Below, one piece after another: positions 8,022 through 16,966 of a stretch of 64,000 nt of DNA. Source of the DNA: Allosaccharopolyspora coralli (GTDB taxonomy: Bacteria; Actinomycetota; Actinomycetes; Mycobacteriales; Pseudonocardiaceae); the NCBI RefSeq assembly GCF_009664835.1, contig NZ_CP045929.1, positions 2,232,001 to 2,296,000 of the forward strand, written 5' to 3'. Numbering within the stretch: position 1 is the stretch's first letter; every line of letters begins with the position of its first letter. The notes beneath the pieces were generated by a model. The model saw only the letters and a program-made list of their open reading frames with translations. It did no database searches and was not told where the DNA came from. Position numbers and translations under genes: made by a program.

Positions 8022-8023
8022 GT

Positions 8024-8058
8024 GGTGGGGGTTCGCCGACGACCGGCGAACCCCCACC
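8024..8058. terminator. Bidirectional hairpin terminator
   Basis: GGTGGGGGTTCGCC (8024-8037) and GGCGAACCCCCACC (8045-8058) form a perfect 14-bp stem with a 7-nt loop between two convergent genes. Confidence 0.8.
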
Positions 8059-8066
8059 GCACCGGC

Positions 8067-9545
8067 TCACAGACCGCCGATGGCGACGTACTTGGTCTCC
8101 AGGAACTCGTCGATGCCGACCTTGCCGCCTTCACGGCCCAGGCCGGAGGCCTTCACTCCGCCGAACGGGGCCGCGGGGTTGGAGACCATGCCCTGGTTGA
8201 GGCCGATCATGCCGGTCTGCAGCTGCTCACAGACCCGCAACGACCGTGTGAGGTCCTGGGTGTAGACGTAGGTGACCAGGCCGTACTCGGTGTCGTTGGC
8301 GTCGGCGACGACCTGCTGTTCGTCGGTGAACGTGCTGATCGGCGCGACCGGGCCGAAGATCTCCTCGGACCGCATCCGCGCGGCCTCGGGCACGTTCTTG
8401 AGCACCGTCGGCGGATAGAAGTACCCGTCGCTGTCGTGGGCCTCGCCGCCGAGCACCACCTCGGCGCCCTGGCCGACCGCGTCCTGCACGAGTTCGGTGA
8501 CCTTGCCGAGCTGACTGGAGTCGATGAGCGGACCGACCTCGATCTCGTCGGTGACCCCGCGGCCGACCCGCAGCGCACCCATGCGCTCGGCCATGCGGCG
8601 GGAGAACTCGTCGGCGACGTCGGCGTGCACGTAGAAGCGGTTGGCCGCCGTGCACGCCTCACCGATGTTGCGCATCTTGGCCATCATCGCCCCGTCGACC
8701 GCCGCGTCGAGGTCGGCGTCGTCGAAGACGATGAACGGGGCGTTGCCGCCCAGCTCCAGCGACACCTTCAGCACCTGCTCGGCGGACTGTTCGATGAGCT
8801 TGCGGCCCACGGCGGTCGACCCGGTGAACGAGAGCTTGCGGGCACGCGGATCGCGGATCATCGGTTCCATGACACGGCCCGCGCCCTCGGCGGTGACGAT
8901 GTTGAGCACCCCGTCGGGCAACCCGGCCTCGAGGAGGATCTCCCCGAGCGCCAACATCGACAGCGGGGTCTGGTGCGCGGGTTTGATCACCATCGTGCAG
9001 CCGGCGGCGATGGCCGGGCCGATCTTGCGGGTGCCCATCGCCAGTGGGAAGTTCCACGGCGTGATGAGCACCGCGGGGCCGACCGGCTGGCGCATCACCA
9101 GGAACCGGCCCTTGCCGTTCGGCGCGACCGCGTAGTCCCCGTCGATGCGGACGGCTTCCTCGGCGAACCAGCGGAAGAACTCCGCGGCGTAGGTGATCTC
9201 CGCGCGGGACTCGACCAGCGGCTTGCCCATTTCCAGGGTCATCAGCAGCGAGAGGTCCTCGTGGCGCTGCATGACGAGTTCGTACGCGCGGCGCAGGATC
9301 TCGCCGCGTTCGCGGGGCGGGTGCTGGGCCCAGCTCGACTGCGCCTCGTCGGCGGCGGCCAACGCCGCCAGGCCGTCCAGCGGGGTGGCGTCGGCGACCG
9401 AGCACAGTCCCCGGCCGGTCGAGGGGTCCTCGACCTCGTAGCTCGCGTCCGCGGTCGCCGGCCGCCATTTGCCGCCGATGAGCAGGTGCTTCGGTGCGGC
9501 GTCGACGACGCGGGACTCGTGCGGGTGGGTGATGGTGTCGTTCAC
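8067..9545 (-). CDS. NAD(P)-dependent succinate-semialdehyde-type aldehyde dehydrogenase
   Basis: A 492-residue aldehyde dehydrogenase of the succinate-semialdehyde branch, oxidising a semialdehyde to the acid with NAD(P). Key elements are TPWNFP (162-167), the general base E264 in ELGGNAP and the nucleophile C298 in GEACTAANR. The GTG at 9545 follows a GAAGGGG site. It diverges from the aminotransferase gene across operator site 3. Together they could convert an amino acid to a semialdehyde and then to an acid, as GabT/GabD or the Atf/Ssd pair of ectoine catabolism do. The real substrate is unknown. Confidence 0.9.
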   Translation of the reverse strand: MNDTITHPHESRVVDAAPKHLLIGGKWRPATADASYEVEDPSTGRGLCSVADATPLDGLAALAAADEAQSSWAQHPPRERGEILRRAYELVMQRHEDLSLLMTLEMGKPLVESRAEITYAAEFFRWFAEEAVRIDGDYAVAPNGKGRFLVMRQPVGPAVLITPWNFPLAMGTRKIGPAIAAGCTMVIKPAHQTPLSMLALGEILLEAGLPDGVLNIVTAEGAGRVMEPMIRDPRARKLSFTGSTAVGRKLIEQSAEQVLKVSLELGGNAPFIVFDDADLDAAVDGAMMAKMRNIGEACTAANRFYVHADVADEFSRRMAERMGALRVGRGVTDEIEVGPLIDSSQLGKVTELVQDAVGQGAEVVLGGEAHDSDGYFYPPTVLKNVPEAARMRSEEIFGPVAPISTFTDEQQVVADANDTEYGLVTYVYTQDLTRSLRVCEQLQTGMIGLNQGMVSNPAAPFGGVKASGLGREGGKVGIDEFLETKYVAIGGL

Positions 9546-9664
9546 GGCGAACGGGCCCCTTCGGTGTCTGCGACGGCTACGTGGCGCCCAGCCCGGTGAC
9601 CGGTCCGCGTTCCTCGGCCGTGACGGTGGACAGGACGCAGTCGTGATGGTTGCATGTCAGGCAA

Positions 9665-9678
9665 GATTGTCAACAATC
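9665..9678. promoter_or_regulatory. GntR-type operator, site 3
   Basis: GATTGTCAACAATC matches site 1 over 14 bases. It lies between the divergent dehydrogenase (start 9545) and aminotransferase (start 9753), placed to control both. Confidence 0.8.
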
Positions 9679-9752
9679 CTACAGGCGTGACGTGGGGGTG
9701 TCGTCCGCGCGCCACGCCGTATCCGCACGTTCCGACCGATCTGGAGTCGATC

Positions 9753-11003
9753 ATGGCTGAGCTCTCGCCGGTGCTGAAGCAGGCGACGCCCGTACTGGCC
9801 TCCCGCGGGGACGGTGTTCACGTCTACGACGAGGACGATCGCCAGTACCTCGACTTCACCGCCGGGATCGGTGTCACCAGCACCGGACACTGCCACCCGC
9901 GGGTCGTCGAGGCCGCCCAGAAGCAGGTGGGCACCCTCATCCACGGCCAGTACACGACGATCATGCACCGTCCGCTGCTCGATCTCACGCAGCGACTCGG
10001 GGAGGTGCTGCCGACCGGGCTCGACCGGCTGTTCTACGTCAACTCCGGCAGCGAGGCCGTGGAGGCGTCGGTGCGGCTGGCGCGGCAAGCGACCGGGCGG
10101 CAGAACGTCATCGCCTTCCACGGCGGTTTCCACGGCCGCACCATGGGCGCGGGCGCGCTGACCACCTCGGGAACCAAGATCCGCGCCGGGATCGGCCCGA
10201 TGATGCCCGGGACGGTGTTCGCCCCGTTCCCGGAGGCCTACCGGCAGGGTTGGTCGGAGGAGCAGGCGGTGCGGTTCGCGCTGCGTGAGCTCGACCATGT
10301 GTTGGCCACCGTGTCGGCACCGCAGGACACCGCCGCGCTGCTCGTCGAGCCGGTGCTCGGTGAGGGCGGCTACATCCCGGCGCCCGCCGCGTTCCTGCAG
10401 GGACTGCGGGAACGTGCGGACAAGCTCGGTGCGGTGCTCATTCTGGACGAGGTGCAGACCGGTGTGGGTCGTACCGGCACGTTCTGGGGTCACGAGCCAT
10501 CCGGCATCCACCCGGACGTCGTCATCACCGCCAAGGGCCTGGCCAGCGGGTTCCCGATCTCCGGGATCGCCGCCGGCGAGGAACTCATGGGCAAGGCGTG
10601 GCCGGGCTCGCAGGGCGGCACCTACGGCGGCAACGCGGTCGCGGCCGCCGCCGCGCTGGCCACCCTCGACGTGGTGCGCGACGAGAACCTGGTGGCCAAC
10701 GCCGCCGAGCAGGGTGACCGGCTCATGGAGGGACTCCGCAAGGTCGCCGCCGAGCACCCGGTGATCGGTGACGTGCGCGGCCGCGGTCTGATGATCGGCA
10801 ACGAGTTCACCACCGCCGACGGGGAACCCGACGGCGCGAGCGCGGCGCGCGCGCACGCGGCGGCCGCCGAGCGCGGTCTGCTGCTGCTGACCTGTGGGCC
10901 GCACGGCAACGTGGTGCGGATGATCCCGCCGCTGATCGTGACCGCCGAGCAGGTCGACAACGCGGTGGGGCTGTGGTCGGAGTCCGTCGCCGCTGCAGCC
11001 TGA
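9753..11003 (+). CDS. Class III PLP-dependent aminotransferase
   Basis: A 416-residue omega-amino-acid/GABA-type aminotransferase. It has the VNSGSEAVE cofactor segment (96-104), FHGGFHGRT, D232 in LDEVQTGVGR contacting the pyridine nitrogen, and the Schiff-base lysine K261 in TAKGLASGFP. The ATG at 9753 has GGAG 9 nt upstream; an earlier in-frame GTG would place the coding region over the operator and is rejected. It probably supplies the semialdehyde used by the divergent dehydrogenase. Acetylornithine or 2,4-diaminobutyrate specificity cannot be excluded. Confidence 0.9.
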   Translation: MAELSPVLKQATPVLASRGDGVHVYDEDDRQYLDFTAGIGVTSTGHCHPRVVEAAQKQVGTLIHGQYTTIMHRPLLDLTQRLGEVLPTGLDRLFYVNSGSEAVEASVRLARQATGRQNVIAFHGGFHGRTMGAGALTTSGTKIRAGIGPMMPGTVFAPFPEAYRQGWSEEQAVRFALRELDHVLATVSAPQDTAALLVEPVLGEGGYIPAPAAFLQGLRERADKLGAVLILDEVQTGVGRTGTFWGHEPSGIHPDVVITAKGLASGFPISGIAAGEELMGKAWPGSQGGTYGGNAVAAAAALATLDVVRDENLVANAAEQGDRLMEGLRKVAAEHPVIGDVRGRGLMIGNEFTTADGEPDGASAARAHAAAAERGLLLLTCGPHGNVVRMIPPLIVTAEQVDNAVGLWSESVAAAA

Positions 11004-11012
11004 CGAGATCGT

Positions 11013-11050
11013 GACGGTGCCGGGCGGGTCGTGACCCGCCCGGCACCGTC
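11013..11050 (+). terminator. Hairpin terminator after aminotransferase
   Basis: GACGGTGCCGGGCGGGTC (11013-11030) pairs with its exact complement at 11033-11050, an 18-bp GC-rich stem with almost no loop and no T-tract. Confidence 0.75.
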
Positions 11051-11242
11051 GTGTACGGACAGAGATCGGGACTGGTCACCGTGCCCCTTTCGGGCAGTTC
11101 GGTGAGCGAAAGGGTGGCCGCCGGAGGGATGATGCAACCCGAGGTCGCCGGGGTGCGTGGTCGGTCGTGTGGCATCTGGGATGCTGCACGGTCAAAGGCC
11201 GACACGGGCGTGTCGGTGACCCGACTTCTCCAGGTGAAGGTC

Positions 11243-12388
11243 ATGAGTGATTGGTCGGCAGGACCGCCTGGGGGCGGACGTGCCCGCCCCCAGGGGCAGG
11301 GTGGCTACGATTACTACCGGGGGTTCCACCAGGGCCCGCGCCGCGAGGCGCCTCCTCCGCCCCCGCGCAACGGGCCGCCCCGTGACCGGCCACCGCAGCG
11401 GCCGAGCGGGCCGCCGCCGAAGCCGCGCCGTCGCAGGGGTGGCTGGGGCCGTCGCCTCGGGATCGCCTTGTTCGTCGTGGTGCTGCTGCTGGCTGGCCTG
11501 GTGATCTACGTCGACAGCACCTTGCAGCGCACCCCGGCGTTGGCCGACTACCCCGGTCGGGTCGCGGACACGCCCGGCACGAACTGGCTGCTGGTGGGCA
11601 CCGACAGTCGTGAGGGGCTCGACGAGGGCCGTCGTGAGGAACTCTCCGCCGGTGACGCGGCCGGTCGGCGCACCGACACGATGATGCTCATGCACGTGCC
11701 CGCCGGAGGCGGTCAGCCCGCGTTGATCAGCCTGCCGCGGGACTCCTACGTGCCGATCGGCGACCAGGGCCGCGGCAAGCTCAACTCGGCGTTCAATTCC
11801 GGCGGACCCGAACTGCTCGCCCAGACCGTGGAGAAGACCTCCGGCGTGCGGGTCGACCACTACGCCGAGATCGGGTTCGGTGGGTTCGCCGATCTCGTCG
11901 ATGCCGTCGGCGGCGTGGACATGTGTCTGGACGAGCCGATGCAGGACCCGATGGCCGGCATCGACCTGCAGGCCGGGTGTCAGGAACTCGACGGCGGTCA
12001 AGCGCTCGGGTTCGTACGCTCCCGGAACTTCTCCGAGGGCGACCTCGAACGGGTCGCCAACCAGCGCAAGCTGCTCGGCGCGATCGTGGACAAGGCCACC
12101 AGCCCGGCGACGTTGCTCAACCCGTTCCGGCTGGTGCCGCTGGCCTCGTCGGCGGGCAAGACGTTCCTGGTCAACGACAGCGACCACGTGTGGCATCTGG
12201 CGGCGCTGGCGTGGGCGATGGGCCGGGTCAGCGGCGGCGACGGCGTCACCACCACGGTCCCGATCGGCGGGTTCGGCTCGGACGAGAACGGCGGGTCGGT
12301 CGTGCTGTGGGACAAGTCGAGCGCTTCGGCGATGTTCGAGGCGATCGCCAACGACCAGCCGATCCCGCCCGAGGTGCTACCGAACTGA
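11243..12388 (+). CDS. LytR-CpsA-Psr family cell-wall glycopolymer transferase
   Basis: A 381-residue LCP protein that would attach polyprenyl-phosphate-linked glycopolymers (arabinogalactan or teichoic-type) to peptidoglycan. It has a proline/arginine-rich cytoplasmic tail (1-71), one membrane segment (about 72-90) and an extracellular LCP domain with the phosphate-binding motifs GTDSREG (119-125) and RRTDTMMLMHV. The ATG at 11243 has AGGTGAAGG upstream. It stands alone, ended by a hairpin at 12396-12433. The gap before it (11051-11242) shows no other gene. Confidence 0.88.
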   Translation: MSDWSAGPPGGGRARPQGQGGYDYYRGFHQGPRREAPPPPPRNGPPRDRPPQRPSGPPPKPRRRRGGWGRRLGIALFVVVLLLAGLVIYVDSTLQRTPALADYPGRVADTPGTNWLLVGTDSREGLDEGRREELSAGDAAGRRTDTMMLMHVPAGGGQPALISLPRDSYVPIGDQGRGKLNSAFNSGGPELLAQTVEKTSGVRVDHYAEIGFGGFADLVDAVGGVDMCLDEPMQDPMAGIDLQAGCQELDGGQALGFVRSRNFSEGDLERVANQRKLLGAIVDKATSPATLLNPFRLVPLASSAGKTFLVNDSDHVWHLAALAWAMGRVSGGDGVTTTVPIGGFGSDENGGSVVLWDKSSASAMFEAIANDQPIPPEVLPN

Positions 12389-12395
12389 CCGCTGC

Positions 12396-12433
12396 GGTAC
12401 CTCACCTCGCGGCTGGCCGTGCGGTGAGGTACC
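12396..12433 (+). terminator. Hairpin terminator after LCP gene
   Basis: GGTACCTCACC (12396-12406) and GGTGAGGTACC (12423-12433) form an 11-bp perfect stem just after the stop codon. Confidence 0.75.
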
Positions 12434-12690
12434 CGGGTGTCCGGTCCGCGTAGGCGGCGGGCATTCCTCGGCGCGAGGGTGCCTGGCCACCGCCCTCAAC
12501 CAGTGCGTCCCCACAGGTGGCCACTCGAGAAGGCGATCCCGCGCAGAAGAGGGTGGTTCCGCCGCCCGACCCACGTCTGCAAGGTCCGGTACCGCCACCC
12601 CAGTTCGTGCCTCACGGCGTTGGGGTCCTCTCGAGTACCCACACGGACGCGGCGACGACCCTGCCTTGCCAGGCACGAACTCCGGACACC

Positions 12691-12758
12691 GGAGCCCCTC
12701 GCCCTGCCCCGGCTGGTCACTCGCGAGGCGTGCCCTACGGGCACAAACGCCAGTTCCC
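12691..12758 (-). repeat. Dispersed structured repeat, copy 3
   Basis: Read on the minus strand it begins GGGAACTGGCG exactly 10 nt after the lysozyme stop codon, the same spacing as copy 1. CCTCGC (12697-12702) pairs with GCGAGG (12723-12728), where copy 1 has CTCAC/GTGAG: paired changes that keep the stem. A second hairpin, GTGCCC-TAC-GGGCAC, is at 12730-12744. The rest of the 12434-12768 gap shows no convincing gene. Confidence 0.7.
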
Positions 12759-12768
12759 GAGGACCCTC

Positions 12769-13617
12769 TCAACCCGCGAACCGTCCGAGCTGAGCGACGT
12801 CGCCGTTGAAGACGTTCTGGTCGCCGGGGAAGACGCCCTCGTCGTCGAACTGCCAGATCGTCTCGTAGGTCCATCCCGCGGGCAGCGGGTCGACCTGCTC
12901 GGAGTACCGGGCGATCCACAGTGGGTTGTTCGGGGCGAAGTCCGGGTTCCCGCCGGTGCACTGGTTCCACCAGTCGGTCGTGGTGTAGATCGCGGGGAAC
13001 CGGCCGGTGCGGTCGCGGTAGGTGTTGGAGAACTCCGCCAGCCAGTCCGACATCTCCGCGGGACCGAGGCCGTAGCACGTCTCGCCGTACGGGTTGTACT
13101 CGATGTCGAGCGCGCCCGGCAGGGTGCGGCCGTCAGGAGTCCAGCCGCCGCCGTGGTCGACGAAGTAGTGCGCCTGTTCGGCGCCGCTGGAGCGGTCGGG
13201 CAGCGCGTAGTGGTAGGCGCCGCGCGTCATGCCGACGTCGTAGGAGCCGTTGTACTGCTGGGCGAAGTGCGGATTGACGTAGCCGGTGCCCTCGGTGGCC
13301 TTGACGTAGGTGAACCGGGCGCCGTCGGCCCACGCCCGTTGCCAGTCGACGTCACCCTGCCATCCGCTGACGTCCATTCCCGCCACGGAGCCGCCTGCGA
13401 CGTCCGGGACCGAGGTGGTGATGCGCGGCGCCTGATCGTCTTCGAGGCTGTGCCCGGCCCACGCGCCGTGTTCCGAGCCGGGTTCGGGCGAGGGAGGGTT
13501 CGGTTCGTCGGCGGTGGCGACGCCGGGCGCCAACAACGCGGCCGTGACGGCCAGCAGTAGCGCGGCCGCGCCGTGACGGATGCGGTTGGGGATCTGCCGG
13601 GAACGTGGTGGGGTCAC
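12769..13617 (-). CDS. Secreted GH25 lysozyme-like muramidase
   Basis: A 282-residue exported glycoside hydrolase family 25 protein that hydrolyses peptidoglycan glycan strands. The GTG at 13617 follows AGGAGG by 9 nt and gives a clean signal peptide (basic start, then AAALLLAVTAALLAPGVATA). The catalytic domain has D82 in GMDVSGWQG, the DxE pair D171/E173 in LPGALDIEYNP, and the C-terminal WQFDDEGVFPG. An in-frame ATG at 13683 is the longer option but has no comparable ribosome site. It is monocistronic; a structured repeat follows the stop in the same sense. Confidence 0.9.
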   Translation of the reverse strand: MTPPRSRQIPNRIRHGAAALLLAVTAALLAPGVATADEPNPPSPEPGSEHGAWAGHSLEDDQAPRITTSVPDVAGGSVAGMDVSGWQGDVDWQRAWADGARFTYVKATEGTGYVNPHFAQQYNGSYDVGMTRGAYHYALPDRSSGAEQAHYFVDHGGGWTPDGRTLPGALDIEYNPYGETCYGLGPAEMSDWLAEFSNTYRDRTGRFPAIYTTTDWWNQCTGGNPDFAPNNPLWIARYSEQVDPLPAGWTYETIWQFDDEGVFPGDQNVFNGDVAQLGRFAG

Positions 13618-13893
13618 GTCGAGTCGCCTCCTCGGGGCCGGTGCCGTCGGGGTCCGGGTCGCCGGACGTGAGGGATCATTCATACGGAGCGGAGGCTAAC
13701 GTCGCGGAGACGATCTCGCCGGGTGGAGCGCGAAACAGTTCACCCGTCCGTCCTAGTCGGACCGGCATCGCTGCTGGCCTGGGAGGACGTCGTCGGCCAT
13801 ACTGGTCCACAGTGGCCTTGATCACGCGAGCGGACGGCGGTTCGCCGGGACCCGGTGTGCATGCATCCAGTGGTCTCGGGTAGTTCTCAGGGT

Positions 13894-15660
13894 ATGGCTC
13901 AACGACCAGGAGGACCGCGGTCCGGCCGCGGGCAGAAACGTCCCCACGGCGGGCGCCCGCATGGCGGGTCCGACGCGCCGGCGGAGAGGGGCCCGCGAGA
14001 CGCCTCGAACCTGAGCGGGCAGCTGCGTGACATGCACGGCTCCGGCTACGGCCGGTACAAGTCGCTGATGGGGGTGTGGCGCTTCGACGGTTTCGACCTC
14101 GAGGTGCAGAAGATCCAGCCCGACCCGTTCGCACCGGCGAGCCGCTGCGAGGTCCGCGTGCATCCCGAGCACGCCGCGATCGACCGGCACTGGTGGTCGA
14201 ACTCGGTGCGGGCCCGCGCACTGGCGGGGTTTCTGGTGCGCGCCGCCGACCGCGTGTTGCGGGACAGCCGTCTGCGGGTCGATCCCGGACGTCAGGAGGT
14301 GCTCGACCGGGCCGCGTGTCAGATCGTCGACGGCCAGGTGCGGCTGCGGCTGGGGATCGACATGCCCGGCAAGGGACGCAGCATCGACGGCCGGGCCGCC
14401 GAGCAGGCGCTGTGCCGGGATCTGCCGAACATGGTGCAGGCGGCGCTGCGGTGGGAGACCGCCGACCAGGACAGGTTGCAGGAGTTCGTCGACTCGGTCG
14501 AGGACACCGACGCGCTGCGCCGCGTCCTCGACGAGCGAGGCTGGGTGGCGTTCGTGGCCGACGGGGCCATCCTGCCGCGGCGCAGCGGAGTCGACGAGCG
14601 CCCGCTCTCGGACGCGGTGCCGTTCCGGTCGCCGGAGTCACTGCGGGGTGAGGTCGACCTGCCGCACCGTGGGCGTGTGTCGGGGATGGGCGTGCCGGAA
14701 GGCATCACGCTCGTCGTCGGTGGTGGTTTCCACGGCAAGTCGACGCTGTTGCGGGCGTTGGAGGACGGCATCTACGACCACGTGCCCGGTGACGGGCGCG
14801 AGTTGGTCGTCAGCCGCCCGGACACGGTCAAGGTGCGCGCCGAGGACGGCAGGCGCGTGCATCGGGTCGATGTCGGGGCGTTCGTGGACCACCTGCCGAC
14901 CGGAGCCGACACGACGGATTTCTCCACCGACAACGCCTCGGGTTCGACCTCGCAGGCGGCGGGGCTGGTGGAGTCCGTGGAAGCCGGGGCGAAGCTGCTG
15001 CTGCTCGACGAGGACACCGCGGCGACGAACCTGATGATCCGCGACGCCCGGATGCAGACCCTGGTGCACAAGGATTCCGAGCCGCTGACGCCGTTCGTCG
15101 ATCTCATCCGGCCGCTCTACGAGCAGCGTGGGGTCTCGACCGTGCTGGTGATGGGTGGCTCGGGGGACTACATGGACGTGGCCGACCGGGTGCTGATGAT
15201 GGACGCCTACGCCGCGGTCGAGGTCACCGACCGGGCGCGGGAGATCGCGGGCACCCCCACCGGCCGCAGCCGGGAGGCCAGCGAGTTCCCCGCGACCCGG
15301 CACCGCGTCGTGGATCCGCGGTCGATCCCGACCGAGAAGCCGAAGGTGCGGTCGCGGGGCGTCGACGCCCTCACCCTCGGCGAGTCCACCGTGGAGTTGC
15401 GGGCGGTGGAGCAGATCGTCGATCCCGGCCAGGTCACCGGGATCGGGCTCGCGTTGGTCACGTGCGCGCGCTCCGGGCTGATCGACGGCACCCGCACGGT
15501 CGCCGAGATCCTCGACGCCTTCGACGGAGAGGTCGCCGAACGCGGCATCCACGCCGTCGACGCCCGTTATGCGGGCGAGTTCGTGGTGCCGAGGCGGTTC
15601 GAGCTGGCAGCGGCGCTCAACCGATTGCGGACGCTGCGGGTGGCGCGGCTGCAGCGGTGA
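13894..15660 (+). CDS. ABC-class P-loop ATPase (isopentenyl-diphosphate-delta-isomerase-like misannotation family)
   Basis: A 588-residue predicted ABC-class ATPase without a transporter domain. A basic, glycine-rich N terminus (1-40) precedes a conserved region. Walker A is GGGFHGKST (276-284), an ABC-signature-like SGSTSQA lies near 350-356, and Walker B is KLLLLDEDTAATN (about 367-379). The family is widespread; one eukaryotic member, MRB1590, works in trypanosome RNA editing, but the bacterial role is unknown to me. The ATG at 13894 is preferred to one at 13855. A phosphoribosyltransferase gene follows 83 bp later; a functional link is not established. Confidence 0.82.
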   Translation: MAQRPGGPRSGRGQKRPHGGRPHGGSDAPAERGPRDASNLSGQLRDMHGSGYGRYKSLMGVWRFDGFDLEVQKIQPDPFAPASRCEVRVHPEHAAIDRHWWSNSVRARALAGFLVRAADRVLRDSRLRVDPGRQEVLDRAACQIVDGQVRLRLGIDMPGKGRSIDGRAAEQALCRDLPNMVQAALRWETADQDRLQEFVDSVEDTDALRRVLDERGWVAFVADGAILPRRSGVDERPLSDAVPFRSPESLRGEVDLPHRGRVSGMGVPEGITLVVGGGFHGKSTLLRALEDGIYDHVPGDGRELVVSRPDTVKVRAEDGRRVHRVDVGAFVDHLPTGADTTDFSTDNASGSTSQAAGLVESVEAGAKLLLLDEDTAATNLMIRDARMQTLVHKDSEPLTPFVDLIRPLYEQRGVSTVLVMGGSGDYMDVADRVLMMDAYAAVEVTDRAREIAGTPTGRSREASEFPATRHRVVDPRSIPTEKPKVRSRGVDALTLGESTVELRAVEQIVDPGQVTGIGLALVTCARSGLIDGTRTVAEILDAFDGEVAERGIHAVDARYAGEFVVPRRFELAAALNRLRTLRVARLQR

Positions 15661-15743
15661 CCGCTGTCGCGCGCGGGTGACGACGCGCATGATGGGTGCA
15701 GGGAACGGCCCCGCACACCGTGCCTCGTCGACAGGAGGTGTCG

Positions 15744-16397
15744 ATGCCGGTGATCCGCTATCCGGGAGGGACGGCGCAGCACTACGAGGACCGGCAGCAC
15801 GCCGGGCAGGTTCTCGCGAGCGAACTCGCCGCCCGTGTGGTCCACGATCCCGTCGTGCTCGGGCTGGCCCGCGGCGGGGTTCCGGTGGCCGCGGAGGTCG
15901 CCACGGCGATGCGGGCTCCGCTGCGGGTGTGCGTGGCCCGCAAGATCGGAGCGCCCGGACAGCCCGAACTCGCGCTGGGGGCGGTGACCGCCGACGGGCC
16001 CGCGACCTACGATCCGCGTCTGCTGCGTGCCTTTCACACCGACGAGGAGCAGTTGCGGCCCGAATGCGAGCGCGAACGCGAGGAGGCCCGGCGTCGGGAG
16101 GAGCGGTACCAGCGTGCGGACACGTCCCTGCGTGAGCGCGACGTGATCCTCGTCGACGACGGCATTGCGACCGGCGCGACCGCACGCGCGGCCGTGCGGA
16201 TGGTGCGTGCTTCCGTGCCGCACAGCATCGTCTTCGCCGTCCCGGTCGGGGCGCCGGAGGCAGTGCAGTCGATGGAGGCGGAGGCCGACACGGTCGTGTG
16301 CCCGTTGCAGCCGTCCGAGTTCAGCGCGGTCGGGCAGTGGTACCGGGACTTCGGGGCGACCACCGACGACGAGATCGTGACGTTACTGGCACGGTGA
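15744..16397 (+). CDS. Phosphoribosyltransferase-domain protein
   Basis: A 217-residue type I phosphoribosyltransferase-fold protein. The PRPP-binding loop is VILVDDGIATGATARA (134-149), preceded by an arginine/glutamate-rich helix (108-123) typical of the stand-alone 'predicted phosphoribosyltransferase' group. The nucleobase substrate is not identifiable. The ATG at 15744 has a strong AGGAGGTG at 15733-15740. It is probably its own transcript. Confidence 0.8.
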   Translation: MPVIRYPGGTAQHYEDRQHAGQVLASELAARVVHDPVVLGLARGGVPVAAEVATAMRAPLRVCVARKIGAPGQPELALGAVTADGPATYDPRLLRAFHTDEEQLRPECEREREEARRREERYQRADTSLRERDVILVDDGIATGATARAAVRMVRASVPHSIVFAVPVGAPEAVQSMEAEADTVVCPLQPSEFSAVGQWYRDFGATTDDEIVTLLAR

Positions 16398-16509
16398 GTG
16401 ACGCGCTGCAGGTCAGGCCACCAGGGTGTGCCGGAGGGGCGGGCGTGGCCGTGACGGATCGGCGCGTCGGTCTGGAACCCTGCGCGATTTTGCGGTTTGC
16501 TGGGGGACT

Positions 16510-16917
16510 ATGAGTCCGGCACAACCCCCTTCTTCGACCGCGCGGGCGCGCGGTGGCCCACCCTCGGCGGCCGGTGGCAGGTCCGCGACCAGACGCGGAG
16601 GAACGGGGGAGCCGGTCGCCGCCGCCGAGGTCGCCGCCGAACTCGGTGAGGCTGCGGCCGCGCTGGGCAGGCAACTGCGGGACCCGGCGGTGGCCCGGAC
16701 CGTGGAGGAGTTCGAGCAGATCAGCCGGGGCTTCGCCGCGACCACCGAAGGCATGGCCGACGGGATCAACGGGATGACCGAATGGCTGCGTGCCGCCGGG
16801 CACACCGGAACCGTGACCGGCAACACCAGTGTCGTCGCCGACCGGCTCGCCCACATCGGCAACGAACTCACCCGGCTCTGCGAGGTACTCAGACAGGCCG
16901 AGCAGCAGGCTGACTGA
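16510..16917 (+). CDS. Hypothetical helical protein
   Basis: A 135-residue protein that I do not recognise. Residues 1-35 are low complexity (Pro, Ser, Arg, Gly). Residues 40-135 are predicted alpha-helical with heptad-like hydrophobic spacing (VAAELGEAAAALGRQL, LAHIGNELTRLCEVLRQAE). No signal peptide or membrane segment is seen. A GGGGGA ribosome site precedes the ATG at 16510. It could be a small coiled-coil scaffold. Confidence 0.6.
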   Translation: MSPAQPPSSTARARGGPPSAAGGRSATRRGGTGEPVAAAEVAAELGEAAAALGRQLRDPAVARTVEEFEQISRGFAATTEGMADGINGMTEWLRAAGHTGTVTGNTSVVADRLAHIGNELTRLCEVLRQAEQQAD

Positions 16918-16966
16918 ACCGGGCCCGGGGTGTGAGCGGGCATCGTGGAACTGGGGACGCCGGGCC

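Noticed and set aside
8022-9599. 525-residue open frame opposite the aldehyde dehydrogenase gene
   Set aside because: Antisense of a gene with clear catalytic motifs; composition is that of a shadow frame.
1605-11003. Ectoine degradation (eut/doe) cluster
   Set aside because: EutA-, Ssd- and Atf-like genes are present, but no ectoine hydrolase (EutD/DoeA), deacetylase (EutE/DoeB), EutB/EutC or ectoine transporter is seen.
12496-12744. 82-residue minus-strand frame over repeat copy 3
   Set aside because: The frame is made by the structured repeat itself; similarity to translations at the other copies is at the DNA level.
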